Below are positions 14,601-28,620 of a DNA stretch of 64,000 nucleotides, piece after piece. Numbering within the stretch: position 1 is the first letter of the stretch; each line of letters opens with the position of its first letter. Location: the NCBI RefSeq assembly GCF_026212465.1, contig NC_080062.1:11929098-11993097 (forward strand), written 5' to 3'. This DNA comes from Amaranthus tricolor (Eukaryota; Streptophyta; Magnoliopsida; Caryophyllales; Amaranthaceae). The notes under the pieces were generated by a model that saw nothing but the letters and a program-made list of their open reading frames with translations, was not told the DNA's origin and ran no database searches. The translations under genes were made by a program, and so were the position numbers.

Positions 14601-17600
14601 TTTATGCGTAAAAGTGGCAAACACGCTTCAAAACCCTTATAATCGCAACCTAATACGTAATATCTAGCATATGACTATGATTTTCAATACAAAACACTTC
14701 AACACAATAATATATACCAAATTGTGTTGTAAGCCAAGTTTCGTGCAAAACAAACCAAGTTTGAGCTCCTTTATGCGCAAAAGTGGCTAAAACGCTTAAA
14801 AACCCTTAAAATTGCAACTTAACACGTAATTTGTAGCATATGACTATGATTTTCAATTCTAACCACTTCAACACAATAGTGTATATCAAGTAGTGTTGTG
14901 TGCCAATTTTCGTGCAAACAAACCAAGTTTAAGCTACTTTATGAGCAAAATTGGCAAAAACGCTTAAAAACCCTTATATTTGGAACATAACACGTAATTT
15001 CTAGCATATGAATTTGATTTTCAATTCTAACCACTAAAACAGAATAATACATACCAAATAGTGTTGTGTGCGAAGTTTCGTGCAAAACAAACCAAATTTG
15101 AGCTACTTTATGCACAAAAGTGGCAAAAACGATTAAAAATCCTTAAAATCGCAACTTAATACGTAGTTTGTAGCATATGACTATGATTTTAAATTTTAAC
15201 CACCTCAACACAATAATATATACCAAATAGTGTTGTGTCCAAGGTTCGTGCAAAACAAACCATGTTTGAGCTACTTTATACGCAGAAGTGGCAAGAACGA
15301 TTAAAAACCCTTATAATTAAAACTTAACAAGTAATTTCTGGCATATGAATTTGATTTTCAATTCTAACCACTTCAACACAATAATATATACCAAATAGTG
15401 TTGTGTACCAAGTTTCGAGCAAAACAAACAAAGCTTGACATACTTTGTGCGAAGAAGTGGGAAAAAACGCTTTAAAACCGTTAAAATAGAAACTTAATAC
15501 GTAGTTTGTACCATATGATTATGATTCTCAATTCTAACCACTTCAAAACAATAATTTACACCAAATAGTGTTCTGTGCCAAGTTTCGTGCAAAACAAACC
15601 AAGTTTGAGCTTCTTTATGAGAAAAAGTTGCAAAAATGCTTAAGAACGCTTAAAATCGCAACTTAAGGAGTAATTTCTAGCATATGACTTTGATTTTTAA
15701 TTCTAACCACTTCAACACAATAATATATATCAAATAGTGTTGTGAAGCCAAGTTTCGTGCAAAACAAACCAAGTTTGAGCTACTTTATGCGCAAAAGTGG
15801 CAAACACGCTTAAAAACCCTTATAATCACAACCTAATACGTAATTTCTAGCATATGACTATAATTTTCAATTCAAAACACATCAACACAATAATATATAC
15901 CAAATTGTGTTGTAAGCCAAGTTTCGTGCAAAACAAACCAAGTTTGAGCTCCTTTATGCGCAAAAGTGGCTAAAATGCTTAAAAACCCTTAAAATTGCAA
16001 CTTAACACGTAATTTGTAGCATATGACTATGATTTTCAATTCTAACCACTTAAACACAATAGTATATATCAAGTAGTGTTGTGTGCCAATTTTCGTGCAA
16101 ACAAACCAAGTTTAAGCTACTTTATGAGCAAAATTGGCAAAAACGCTTAAAAACCCTTATATTTGGAACATAACACGTAATTTCTAGCATATGAATTTGA
16201 TTTTCAATTCTAACCACTAAAACAGAATAATACATACCAAATAGTGTTGTGTGCGAAGTTTCGTGCAAAACAAACCAAATTTGAGCTACTTTATGCGCAA
16301 AAGTGGCAAAAACGATTAAAAATCCTTAAAATCGCAACTTAATACGTAGTTTGTAGCATATGACTATGATTTTCAATTCTAACCACCTCAACACAATAAT
16401 ATATACCAAATAGTGTTGTGTCCAAGGTTCGTGCAAAACAAACCATGTTTGATCTACTTTATACGCAGAAGTGGCAAAAACGATTATAAACCCTTATAAT
16501 TAAAACTTAACAAGTAATTTCTGGCATATGAATTTGATTTTCAGTTCTAACCACTTCAACACAATAATATATACCAAATAGTGTTGTGTACCAAGTTTCG
16601 TGCAAAACAAACAAAGCTTGAGCTACTTTGTGCGAAGAAGTGGAAAAAACGCTTAAAAACCCTTAAAATAGAAACTTAATACGTAGTTTGTACCATATGA
16701 TTATGATTCTCAATTCTAACCACTTCAAAACAATAATATACACCAAATAGTGTTCTGTGCAAAGTTTCGTGCAAAACAAACCAAGTTTGAGCTTCTTTAT
16801 GAGCAAAAGTTGCAAAAATGCTTAAGAACGCTTAAAATCGCAACTTAAGGAGTAATTTCTAGCATATGACTTTGATTTTTAATTCTAACCACTTCAACAC
16901 AATAATATATATCAAATAGTGTTGTGAAGCCAAGTTTCGTGCAAAACAAACCAAGTTTGAGCTACTTTATGCGCAAAAGTGGCAACCACGCTTAAAAACC
17001 CTTATAATCGCAACCTAATACGTAATTTCTAGCATATGACTATAATTTTCAATTGAAAACACATCAACACAATAATATATACCAAATTGTGTTGTAAGCC
17101 AAGTTTCGTGCAAAACAAACCAAGTTTGAGCTCCATTATGCGCAAAAGTGGCTAAAACGCTTAAAAACCCTTAAAATTGCAACTTAACACGTAATTTATA
17201 GCATATGACTATGATTTTCAATTCTAACCACTTCAACACAATAGTATATATCAAGTAGTGTTGTGTGCCAATTTTCGTGCAAACAAACCAAGTTTAAGCT
17301 ACTTTATGAGCAAAATTGGCAAAAACGCTTAAAAACCCTTATATTTGGAACATAACACGTAATTTCTAGCATATGAATTTGATTTTCAATTCTAACCACT
17401 AAAACAGATTAATACATACCAAATAGTGTTGTGTGCGAAGTTTCGTGCAAAACAAACCAAATTTGAGCTACTTTATGCGCAAAAGTGGCAAAAACGATTA
17501 AAAATCCTTAAAATCGCAACTTAATACGTAGTTTGTAGCATATGACTATGATTTTCAATTCTAACCACCTCAACACAATAATATATACCAAATAGTGTTG

Positions 17601-18930
17601 TGTCCAAGGTTCGTGCAAAACAAACCATGTTTGAGCTACTTTATACGCAGAAGTGGCAAGAACGATTAAAAACCCTTATAATTAAAACTTAACAAGTAAT
17701 TTCTGGCATATGAATTTGATTTTCAATTCTAACCACTTCAACACAATAATATATACCAAATAGTGTTGTGTACCAAGTTTCGTGCAAAACAAACAAAGCT
17801 TGAGCTACTTTGTGTGAAGAAGTGGAAAAAACGCTTAAAAACCCTTAAAATAGAAACTTAATACGTAGTTTGTACCATATGATTATGATTCTCAATTCTA
17901 ACCACTTCAAAACAATAATATACACCAAATAGTGTTCTGTGCCAAGCTTCGTGCAAAACAAACCAAGTTTGAGCTTCTTTATGAGCAAAAGTTGCAAAAA
18001 CGCTTAAGAATGCTTAAAATCGCAACTTAACGAGTAATTTCTAGCATATGACTTTGATTTTTAATTCTAACCACTTCAACACAATAATATATATCAAATA
18101 GTGTTGTGAAGCTAAGTTTCGTGCAAAACAAACCAAGTTTGAGCTACTTTATGCGCAAAAGTGGCAAAAACGCTTAAAAACCCTTATAATCGCAACTTAA
18201 CACGTAATTTCTAGCACATGACTATGATTTTCAGTTCTAAACACTTCAACACAATAATATATACCAAACAGTGTTGTGTGCCAACTTTCGTGCAAAACAA
18301 ACCAAATAGTTTAGTGAAGCCAAGTTTCGTGCAAAACAAACCAAGTTTGAGCTACTTTATGCGCAAAAGTGGCAAACACGCTTAAAAACCCTTATAATCG
18401 CAACCTAATACGTAATTTCTAGCATATGACTATAATTTTCAATTCAAAACACTTCAACACAATAATATATACCAAATTGTGTTGTAAGCCAAGTTTCGTG
18501 CAAAACAAACCAAGTTTGAGCTCCTTTATGCGCAAAAGTGGCTAAAACGCTTAAAAACCCTTAAAATATCAACTTAACACGTAATTTGTAGCATATGACT
18601 ATGATTTTAATTTCTAATCACTTCAACACAATAGTATATATATCAAGTAGTGTTGTGTGCCAATTTTCGTGCAAACAAACCAAGTTTAAGCTACTTTATG
18701 AGCAAAATTGGCAAAAACGCTTAAAAAACCCTTATATTTGGAACATAACACGTAATTTCTAGCATATAAATTTGATTTTCAATTCTAACCACTAAGACAG
18801 AATAATACATACCAAATAGTGTTGTGTGCGAAGTTTCGTGCAAAACAAACCAAATTTGAGCCACTTTATGCGCAAAACTGGCAAAAACGATTAAAAATCC
18901 TTAAAATCGCAACATAATACGTAGTTTGTA
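8651..18930 (+). repeat. Satellite block B: higher-order repeat of 7-8 monomers
   Basis: A diagnostic monomer with a variant motif (accactaaaacagaataatac, with ctaaaatag or ctaagac forms) recurs at 9108, 10461, 11814, 13680, 15034, 16217, 17399 and 18792. The intervals are 1353, 1353, 1866, 1354, 1183, 1182 and 1393 bp, which correspond to 8, 8, 11, 8, 7, 7 and about 8 monomers. Associated variants travel with it: gtgttgtgaagcc, ttgtaagcc, gctactttatgagcaaaatt and cgcagaagtggc. At about 18,296-18,309 one monomer is reduced to about 38 bp by a deletion between two caaat motifs. The variable unit size is what unequal exchange in a young array would produce. Confidence 0.9.
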
Positions 18931-21900
18931 GCATATGACTATGATTTTCAATTCTAACCACCTCAACACAATAATATATACCATATAGTGTTGTGTGCCA
19001 AGGTTCGTGCAAAACAAACCATGTTTGAGCTACTTTATACGCAGAAGTGGCAAGAACGATTAAAAACCCTTATTATTGGAACCTAACAAGTAATTTCTGG
19101 CATATGAATTTGATTTTCAATTCTAACCACTTCAACACAATAATATATACCAAATAGTGTTGTGTGCCAAGTTTCGTGCAAAACAAACAAAGCTTGAGCT
19201 ACTTTGTGCGAAGAAGTGGAAAAAACGCTTAAAAGCCCTTAAAATTGCAACTTAACACGTAATTGTAGAATATGACTATGATTTTCAATTCTAACCACTT
19301 CAACACAATAGTATATATCAAGTAGTGTTGTGTGCCAATTTTCGTGCAAACAAACCAAGTTTATGCTACTTTATGCGCAAAAGTGGCAAAAACGCTTAAA
19401 AACCCTTAAAATCGCAACTTAACACATAATTTCTGGCATATGACTATGATTTTCAATTCCAACCACTTCAACATTACAATATATACCGTATAGTGTTGTG
19501 TGCCAAGTTTCGTGCAAAACAAACCAAGCTTGAGCTACTTTAGGCGCAAAAGTGGCAAAAACGTATAAAAACCCTTAAAATCGCAACTTAACACGTAATT
19601 TCTAGCATATGACTATGATTTTCAATTCTAACCACAACAACACAATAATATATACCAAATAGTGTTGTGTGCCAAGTTTCATGCAAAACACACCAAGTTT
19701 GAGCTACTTTATGCGCAAAATTGGCAAAAACGCTTAAAAACCCATATCATCAGAACTTAACACGTAATTTCTAGCATATGACAATGATTTTCAACTCTAA
19801 CCACTTCAACTCAATAATATATACCAAATAGTGCAGTGTGCCAAATTTCGTGCAATACAAACAAAGTTTTAGCTACTTTATGTGCAAAAGTTGCCAAAAC
19901 GCGTAAAAATCCTTAAAATCGCAACTTAACAAGTAATTTCTAGCATATGACTATAATTTTCAATTGTAACCACTTCAACACAATAATATATATTAAATAG
20001 TGTTCTGATGCAAAGTTTCGTGCAAAACAAACCATGTTTGAGCTACTTTATTCGCAAAAGTGGCAAAAACGCTTAAAAACCCTTATAATCGCAACGTAAC
20101 ACGGAATTCTAGCATATGACTATGATTTTAAATTCTAAAAACATCAACACAATAATATATACCAAATTGTGTTGTGTGCCAAGTTTCGTGCAAAACAAAC
20201 CAAGTTTGAGCTCCTTTATGCGCAAAAGTGGCAAAAACGCTTAAAAACCCTTAAAATCGCAACTTACATGTAATTTCTAGCATATGACAATGATTTTCAA
20301 TTCTAACCTTTTCAACAGAATAATATATACTAAATAGTGTTGTATGCCATGTTTCGTGCAAAACAAACTAAGTTTAAGCTACTTTATGCGCAAAATTGGC
20401 AAAAACGCTTAAAAACCCTTATAATTGGAACATAACACGTAATTTTAGCATATGAATTTGATTTTCAATTCTAACCACTTCAACAGAATAATATATACCA
20501 AATAGTGTTGTGTGCGAAATTTCGTGCAAAACAAACCAAATTTGAGCTACTTTATGCGCAAAAGTGGCAAAAACGATTAAAAAACCCTTGTAATTGGAAC
20601 ATAACAAGTAATTTCTGGCATATGAATTTGATTTTCAATTCTAACCACTTCAACACAATAATATATATCAAATAGTGTTGTGAAGCCAAGTTTTGTGCAA
20701 AACAAACCAAGTTTGAGCTACTTTATGCGCAAAAGTGGCAAAAACGCTTAAAAAACCCTTATAATCGCAAGTTAACACGTAATTTGTAGCATATGACTAT
20801 GGTTTTCAGTTCTAAACACTTCGACACAATAAAACATACCATACAGTGTTGTGTGCCAAGTTTCATGCAAAATAAACCAAATTTGAGCTAGTTTATGCGC
20901 AAAAATTGGAATAAACGCTTAAGAACCCTTACATTTGCAACTTAACAAGTAATTTCTAGCATATGACTATAATTTTCAATTGTAACCACTTCAACACAAT
21001 AATATATATCAAATAGTGTTGTGAAGCCAAGTTTTGTGCAAAACAAACCATGTTTGAGGTACTTTATGCGCAAAAGTGGCAAAAACGCTTAAAAACCCTT
21101 ATAATCGCAACTTAACACGTAATTTCTAGCATATGACTATGATTTTAAATTCTAAACACTTCAACACAATAATAAATACCAAATTGTGTTGTGTGCCAAG
21201 TTTCGTGCAAAACAAACCAAGTTTGAGCTCCTTTATGCGCAAAAGTGGCGAAAACGCTTAAAAACCCTTAAAATCGCAACTTAACACGTAATTTGAAACA
21301 TATGACTATGATTTTCAATTCAAACCACTTCAACACAATAATATATATCAAGTAGTGTTGTGTACCAAGTTTCGTGCAAAACAAACCAAGTTTGAGCTAG
21401 TTTATGCGCAAAAGTGGCAAAAACGCTTAAAAACGCTTAAAAACCCTTAAAATCGCAACTTAACACGTAATTTCTAGCATTTGACTATGATTTTCAATTC
21501 CAACCACTTCAACACAACAATATATACCGTATAGTATTGTGTGCCAAGTTTCGTGCAAAACAAACCAAGTTTGAGCTACTATAGGCGCAAAATTGGCAAA
21601 AACGTTTAAAAACCCTTAAAATTTGCAACTTAACACGTAATTTCTAGCATATGACTATGATTTTGATTTCTAACCACCTCAATACAATAATATATACCAA
21701 ATAGTGTTGTGTGCCAAGTTTCGTGCAAAATAAACCAAGTTTGAGCTACTTTATGCGCAAAAGTTGCAAAAACGCTTAAGAACGCTTAAAATCGCCCCTT
21801 AACAAGTAATTTGTAGCATATGACTATGATTTTCAATTCTAACCACTTGAACACAATAATATATATCAAATAGTGTTGTGAAGCCAAGTTTCGTGCAAAA

Positions 21901-21990
21901 CAAATCAAGTTTGAGCTACTTTATGTGCAAAAGTGGCAAAAACGCTTAAAAACCCTTAAAATCGCAACTTATCACGTAATTTCTAGCATA
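18931..21990 (+). repeat. Satellite block C: mixed monomers
   Basis: Head-to-tail monomers without one clear local higher-order period. The stretch near 20.03-20.35 kb (ttcgcaaaagtgg, cttacatgtaatttc and ccttttcaacagaataat variants) repeats the start of block B near 8.66-8.96 kb and of block E near 35.95-36.25 kb. A short extra acgcttaaaa duplication is seen near 21,421-21,440. No gene seen. Confidence 0.88.
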
Positions 21991-24900
21991 TGACTATGAT
22001 TTTAAATATTAACCACTTCAACAAAATAATATATACCAAACAGTGTTGTGTGCCACGTTTCGTGCAAAACAAACCAAGTTTGAGCTACTTTATGTGCAAA
22101 AGTGGCAAAAACGCTTAAAAACCCCTTAAAATCGCAACTTAACACGTAATTTCTCGCATATGACTAAGATTTTAAATTTTAACCACATCAAGTCAATAAT
22201 ATATAAAAAATAGTGTTATGTGCCGAGTTTCGTGCAAAACAAACCAAGTTTGAGCTACTTTAAGCGCAAAAGTGGCAAAAATGCTTAAGAACTCTTAAAA
22301 TCGCAACTTAACAAGTAATTTCTATCATATGACTATGATTTTCAATTATAACCACTTCAAAACAATAATATATATCAAATAGTGTTGTGTGCCAAATTTC
22401 GTGCAAAACAAACAAAGTTTTAGCTACTTTATACACAAAAGTTGCCAAAACGCGTAAAAACCCTTATAATCGCAACTTAACACGTAATTTCTAGCATATT
22501 ACTATGATTTTCAATTCTAAACACTTCAACACAATAATATATACCAAATAGTGTTGTGTGCCAACTTTCGTTCAAAACAAACCAAGTTTGAGCTAGTTTA
22601 TGCGCAAAAGTGGAAAAAAACGCTTAAAAACCCTTAAAATTGCAACTTAACACGTAATTTCTAGCATATGACTATGATTTTCAATTCTAACCACCTCAAC
22701 ACAATAATATATACCAAATAGTGTTGTGTGCCAAGTTTCGTGCAAAACAAACCAAGTATGAGCTACTTTGTGCGCAAAAGTGGCAAAAACGCTTAAAAAC
22801 CATATAATTGCTACTTAAGAAGAAATTTCCAGTATATGACTATAATTTTCAATTCTAATCACTTCAACACAATAATATATAGCTTATAGTGTTGTGTGCC
22901 AAGTTTATAGCAAAACAAACCAAGTTTGAGCTACTTCATGAATAAAATTGGCAAAAACGCTTAAAAACCCATATAATCGGAACTTAACACGTAATTTCTA
23001 GCATATGACTATGATTTTCAATTCTAAACACTTCAACACAATAATATATACCAAATTGTGTTGTGTGCCAAGTTTCGTGCAAAACAAACAAAGTTTGAGC
23101 TCCTTTATGCGCAAAAGTGGGAAAAAACGCTTAAAAACCCTTAAAATCGCAACTTAACACGTAATTTGTAGCATATGACTATGATTTTCAATTCTAACCA
23201 GTTCAACAAAATATTATATACATACCAAATAGTGTCATGTGCCATGTTTCGTGCAAAACAAACCAAGCTTGAGCTACTTTGTGCGCAGAAGAGGCAAAAA
23301 TGCTTAAAAACCCATAAAATCGCAACTTAACACGTAATTTCTAGCATATGACTATTATTCTCAATTCTAAACACTTCAACACAATAATATATACCAAATA
23401 GTATTATGTGCCAAGTTTAGTGCAAAACAAACAAAGTTTAAGCTACTTTATGCGCAAAAGTTGCAATAACACTTAAGAACTCTTAAAATCGCAACTTAAA
23501 AAGTAATTTCTAGAATATGACTATGATTTTCAATTGTAACCACTTCAACACAATAATGTATATCAAATAGTGTTGTGAAGCCAAGTTTCGTGCAAACCAA
23601 TCCAAGTTTGAGGTAATTCATGCGCAAAAGTGGCAAAAACCGCTTAAAGACCCTTATAATCGCAACTTAACACGTAATTTCTAGCATATGACTATGATTT
23701 TCAATTCTAAACACTTCAACACAGTAATATATACCAAATTGTGTTGTGTGCCAAGTTTCGTGCAAAGCAAACCAGGTTTGAGCTACTATACGCGCAAAAG
23801 TAGGAAAAACGCTAAAAAAACCCTTAAAATCGCAACTTAACACGTAATTTGTAGCATATGACTATAATTTTCAATTCTAACCACTTCAACACAATAATAT
23901 ATATCAAGTACTGTTCTGTGCCAAGTTTCGAGCAAAACAAACCAAGTATGAGCTACTTTGTGCGCAAAAGTGGCAAAAACACTTAAAAACCATATAATTG
24001 CTACTTAAGAAGTAATTTCCACTATATGACTATAATTTTCAATTCTAATCACTTCAACACAATAATATATAGCACATAGTGTTGTGTGCCAAGTTTAATG
24101 CAAAACAAACAAAGTTTGAGCTACTTTATATATAAAATTGGCAAAAACGCTTAAAAACCCATATTATCGGAACTTAACACGTAATTTCTAGCATATGACT
24201 ATAATTTTCAATACTAACCACTTCAACACAATAATATATACCAAATAGTGTTGTGTGCGAATTTTCGTGCAAAACAAACCAAATTTGAGTTACTTTATGC
24301 GCAAAAGTGGCAAAAACGATTGTAAATCCTTAAAATCGCAACTTAAAGTAGTTTGTAGCATATGACTATGATTTTCAATTCTAACCACTTCAACACAATA
24401 ATATATACCAAAGAGTGTTGTGTGCCAAGTTTATCGTGCAAAAGAAACCAAGTTTGAGCTACTTTATGCGCAAAAGTGGCAAAATCGCTTACAAATCCTT
24501 AAAATCGCAACTTAACACGTAATTTGTTGCATATGAAAATCATTTTCAAATCTAACCACTTCAAAACAATAATATATATGAAATAGTGTTCTGTGCCAAG
24601 TTTCGTGCAAAACAAACCAAGTTTGAGCTACTTTATTCGCAAAAGTTGCAAAAACGCTTAAGAACCCTTAAAATCGCAACTTAGCAAGTAATTTCTAGCA
24701 TATGACTATGATTTTCAATTCTAAACACTTCAAAAAAAAATAATATATACCAAATAGTGTTGTGTGCCAAGTTTCTTGCAAAAACAAACCAAGTTTGAGC
24801 TACTTTAGGCGCAATTGTGGCAAAAAACGCATAAAAATCGTTAAAATCGCAACTTAACACGTAATTTGTACCATAATGACTATGATTTTTAATTCTAACC

Positions 24901-27900
24901 ACTTCAACACAATAATATATACCAAAGAGTGTTGTGTGCCAAGTTTCGTGCAAAAGAAACGAAGTTTTGAGCTACTTTATGCGTAAAAGTGTCAAAAACG
25001 CTTAAAAACCCTTATAATCGCAACTTAACACGTAACTTCTAGCATATGACTATGATTTTCAGTTCTAAACAATTCAACACAATAATATATACCAAATAGT
25101 GTTGTGTGCCAAGTTTCGTGCAAAACAAACAAATTTGAGCTAGTTTATGCGCAAAAGTGGAAAAAAACGATTAACAACCCTTATAATTGCAACTTAACAA
25201 GTAATTTCTAGCATATGACTATGATTTTCAATTGTAACCACTTCAATACTATAATATATATCAAATAGGGTTGTGAAGCCAAGTTTCATCCAAAACAAAC
25301 GAAGTTTGAGCTACTTTATGCGCAAAAGTGGCAAAAACGCTTAAAAACCCTTATAATCTGAACTTAACACGTAATTTCTAGCATATGACTATGATTTTCA
25401 ATTCTAAACACTTCAACACAATAATATATACCAAATTGTGTTGTGTGCCAAGTTTCGTGCAAAACAAACAAAGTTTGAGCTCCTTTATGCACAAAAGTGG
25501 GAAAAACGCTTAAAAACCCTTAAAATCGCAACTTAACACGTAATTAGTAGCATATGCCTATGATTTTAAAATCTAACCACTCCAACACAATAATATATAT
25601 CAAGTAGTGTTGTGTGCCAAGTTTTCTGCAAAACAAACCAAGTTTGAGCTATTTTACGTGCAAAAGTGGAAAAAAACGCTTAAAAACCCTTAAAATCGCA
25701 ACTTAACACGTAATTTCTAGCATATGACTATGATGTTCAATTCCAACCACTTCAACACAACAATATATACCGTATAGTTTTGTGTGCCAAGTTTCGTGCA
25801 AAACAAAACAAGTTTGAGCTACTTTAGGCGCAAAAGTGGCAAAAACGTTTAAAAACCCATAAAATCGCAACTTAACACGTAATTTATAGCATATGACTAT
25901 GATTTTCAATTCCAACCACCTCAAGACAATAATATATACCAAATAGTGTTGTGTGCCAAGTTTCGTGCAAAACAAACCAAGTATGAGCTACTTTGTGCGC
26001 AAAAGTGGTAAAAACGCTTAAAAACCATATAATTGCTACTTAAGAAGTAATTTCCAGTATATGTCTATAATTTTCAATTCTAACCACTTCAACACAGTAA
26101 TATATATCACATAGTGTTGTGTGCCACATTTCGTGCAAAACAAACCAAGTTTGAGCTACTTCATGTGCAAAAGTTCCAAAAAGGCTTAAAACCCTTAAAA
26201 TCGCAACTTATCACGTATTTCTAGCATATGACTATGATTTTAAATATTAACCACTTCAACACAATAATATTTACCAAATTGTGTTGTGTGCCACGTTTCG
26301 TGCGTAAGAAGCCAAGTTTGAGCTACTTTATTTGCAAAACTGGCAAAAACGCTTAAAAACCCTTAAAATCGCAACTTAACACGTAATTACTCGCATATGA
26401 CTAAGATTTTAAATTTTAACCACATCAACACAATAATATATACAATATAGTGTTATGTGCCGAGTTTCGTGCAAAACAAACCAAGTTTGAGCTAATTTAT
26501 GCGCAAAAGTGGCAAAAACGCTTAAGACTCTTAAAATCGCAACTTAACAAGTAATTTCAATCATATGACTATGATTTTCAAGTATAGCCACTTCAAAACA
26601 ATAATATATATCAAATAGTGTTGTGTGCAAAGTTTCGTGCAAAACAAACGAAGTTTGAGCAACTTTATGCGCAAAAGTAGCAAAAACGCTTAAAAATCCT
26701 TAAAATCGCAACTTAACACGTAATTTGTAGCATATGACTATGATTTTCAATTCTAACTAATTCAACACAATAATATATACCAAAAAGTGTTGTGTGCAAA
26801 GTTTCGTGCAAAAGAAACCAAGTTTGAGCTACTTTATGCGCAAAAGTGGTAAAAACGCTTAAAAATACTTAAAATCGCAACTTAACACGTAATTTCTAGT
26901 ATATCACAACAATTTTCAATTCTAACCCCCTCAACACAATAATATATACCAAATAGTGTTGTATGCCATGTTTCGTGCAAATCAAAACAAGTTTGAGCAA
27001 CTTTGTGTGGAAAAGTGGCAAAAACGGTTAAAAACCCTTAAAATCGCAACTTAACACGTAATTTGTAGCATATGACTATGATTTTCAATTCTAACTAATT
27101 CAACACAATAATATATACCAAAAAGTGTTGTGTGCAAAGTTTCGTGCAAAAGAAACCAAGTTTGAGCTACTTTATGCGCAAAAGTGGTAAAAACGCTTAA
27201 AAATACTTAAAATCGCAACTTAACACGTAATTTCTAGTATATCACAACAATTTTCAATTCTAACCCCCTCAACACAATAATATATACCAAATAGTGTTGT
27301 ATGCCATGTTTCGTGCAAATCAAAACAAGTTTGAGCAACTTTGTGTGGAAAAGTGGCAAAAACGGTTAAAAACCCTTAAAATCGCAACTTAACACGTAAT
27401 TTCTAGCATATGATTATGATTTTCAAGTCTAACCACATCAACACATTTATATATACAAAATAGTGTTGTGTGCCATATTTCGTGCAAAACAAACCAAGTA
27501 TGAGTGACTTTGTGCGCAAAAGTGGCAAAAACGCTTAAAAACCTTATAATTGCAACTTAAGAATTAATTTCCAGCCTATGATTATCATTTTCAATTCTAA
27601 CCAATTCAACTCAATAATATATGCCAAATAGTGTTGTGTGCAAGGTTTCGTGCAAAACAAACCAAGTTTGAGCTACTTTATGCGCAAAAGTGGCAAAAAC
27701 ACTTAAAAACCCTTAAAATCGCAACTTAACACGCAATTTCTAGCATATGACTATGATTTTCAATTCTAACCACTTCAACACAATAATATATACCAAATAG
27801 TGTTGTGTGCCAAATTTCGTGCAAAACAAATCAAGTTTGAGCTACTTTATGCGCAAAAGAGTCAAAAACGTTTAAAAACACTTAAAATCGCAACTTAACA

Positions 27901-28620
27901 CGTAATTACTAGCATATGACTATGATTTTCAATTCTAACCACCTCAACACAATAATATATACCAAATAGTGTCGTGTGCCAAGTTTCGTGCAAAACAAAC
28001 CAAGTTTGAGCTACTTTGTGCTCAAAATTGGCAAAAACCGCTTAAAAACCCTTAAAATCGCAACTTAACACGTAATTTCTAACATATGACAATGATTTTC
28101 AATTCTAACCACTTCAAAAGAATTTTATATAAGAAATAGTGTTGTATGCCATGTTTTGAGCAAAACAAACCAGGTTTGAGCTACTTTATGCGCAAAATTG
28201 GCAAAAACGCTTAAAAACCCTTATAATTGGAACTTAACACGTAATTTCTAGCATATGAATTTGATTTTAAATTATAACCACTTCCACAATAATATATACC
28301 AAATAGTGTTGTGTGCGAAGTTTCGCGCAAAAAAAACCAAGTTTGAGCTACTTTATGCGCAGAAGTGGCAAAAACGATTAAAAACCCTTATAATTGGAAC
28401 TTAACAAGTAATTTCTAGCATATGAATTTGATTTTGAATTCTAACCACTTCCACAATAATATATACCAAATAGTGTTGTGTGCCAAGTTTCGTGCAAAAC
28501 AAACCAAGCTTGAGCTACTTTGTGCGCAGAAGTGGCAAAAAACGCTTAAAAACCCTTAAAATCGCAACTTAACAAGTAATTTCTTGCATATGACTATAAT
28601 TTTAAATATTAACGACTTCA
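21991..28620 (+). repeat. Satellite block D, first copy of the 6.6-kb unit (about 39 monomers)
   Basis: First of two nearly identical 6.6-kb units. Lines such as 22,381, 28,981 and 35,581 carry the same monomer with the rare phrase aacaaagttttagctacttt, exactly 6,600 bp apart. 22,621 and 29,221 also match exactly. Other landmarks show offsets of 6,599 or 6,600 bp. The exact boundary is uncertain because every unit boundary falls within satellite; similarity becomes clear near 22.0 kb. The unit contains a two-monomer tandem duplication (26,723-27,060 and 27,061-27,398). Confidence 0.9.
26723..27398 (+). repeat. Two-monomer (338-bp) tandem duplication within the 6.6-kb unit
   Basis: The phrase atttgtagcatatgactatg followed by taactaattcaac and the monomer with tctagtatatcacaac occurs at 26,723 and again at 27,061, a 338-bp period. 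The same duplication exists in the second unit (33,319 and 33,658) but is single in block A near 6.87 kb. The dimer therefore doubled before the 6.6-kb unit was duplicated, if block A keeps the ancestral state. Confidence 0.85.
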
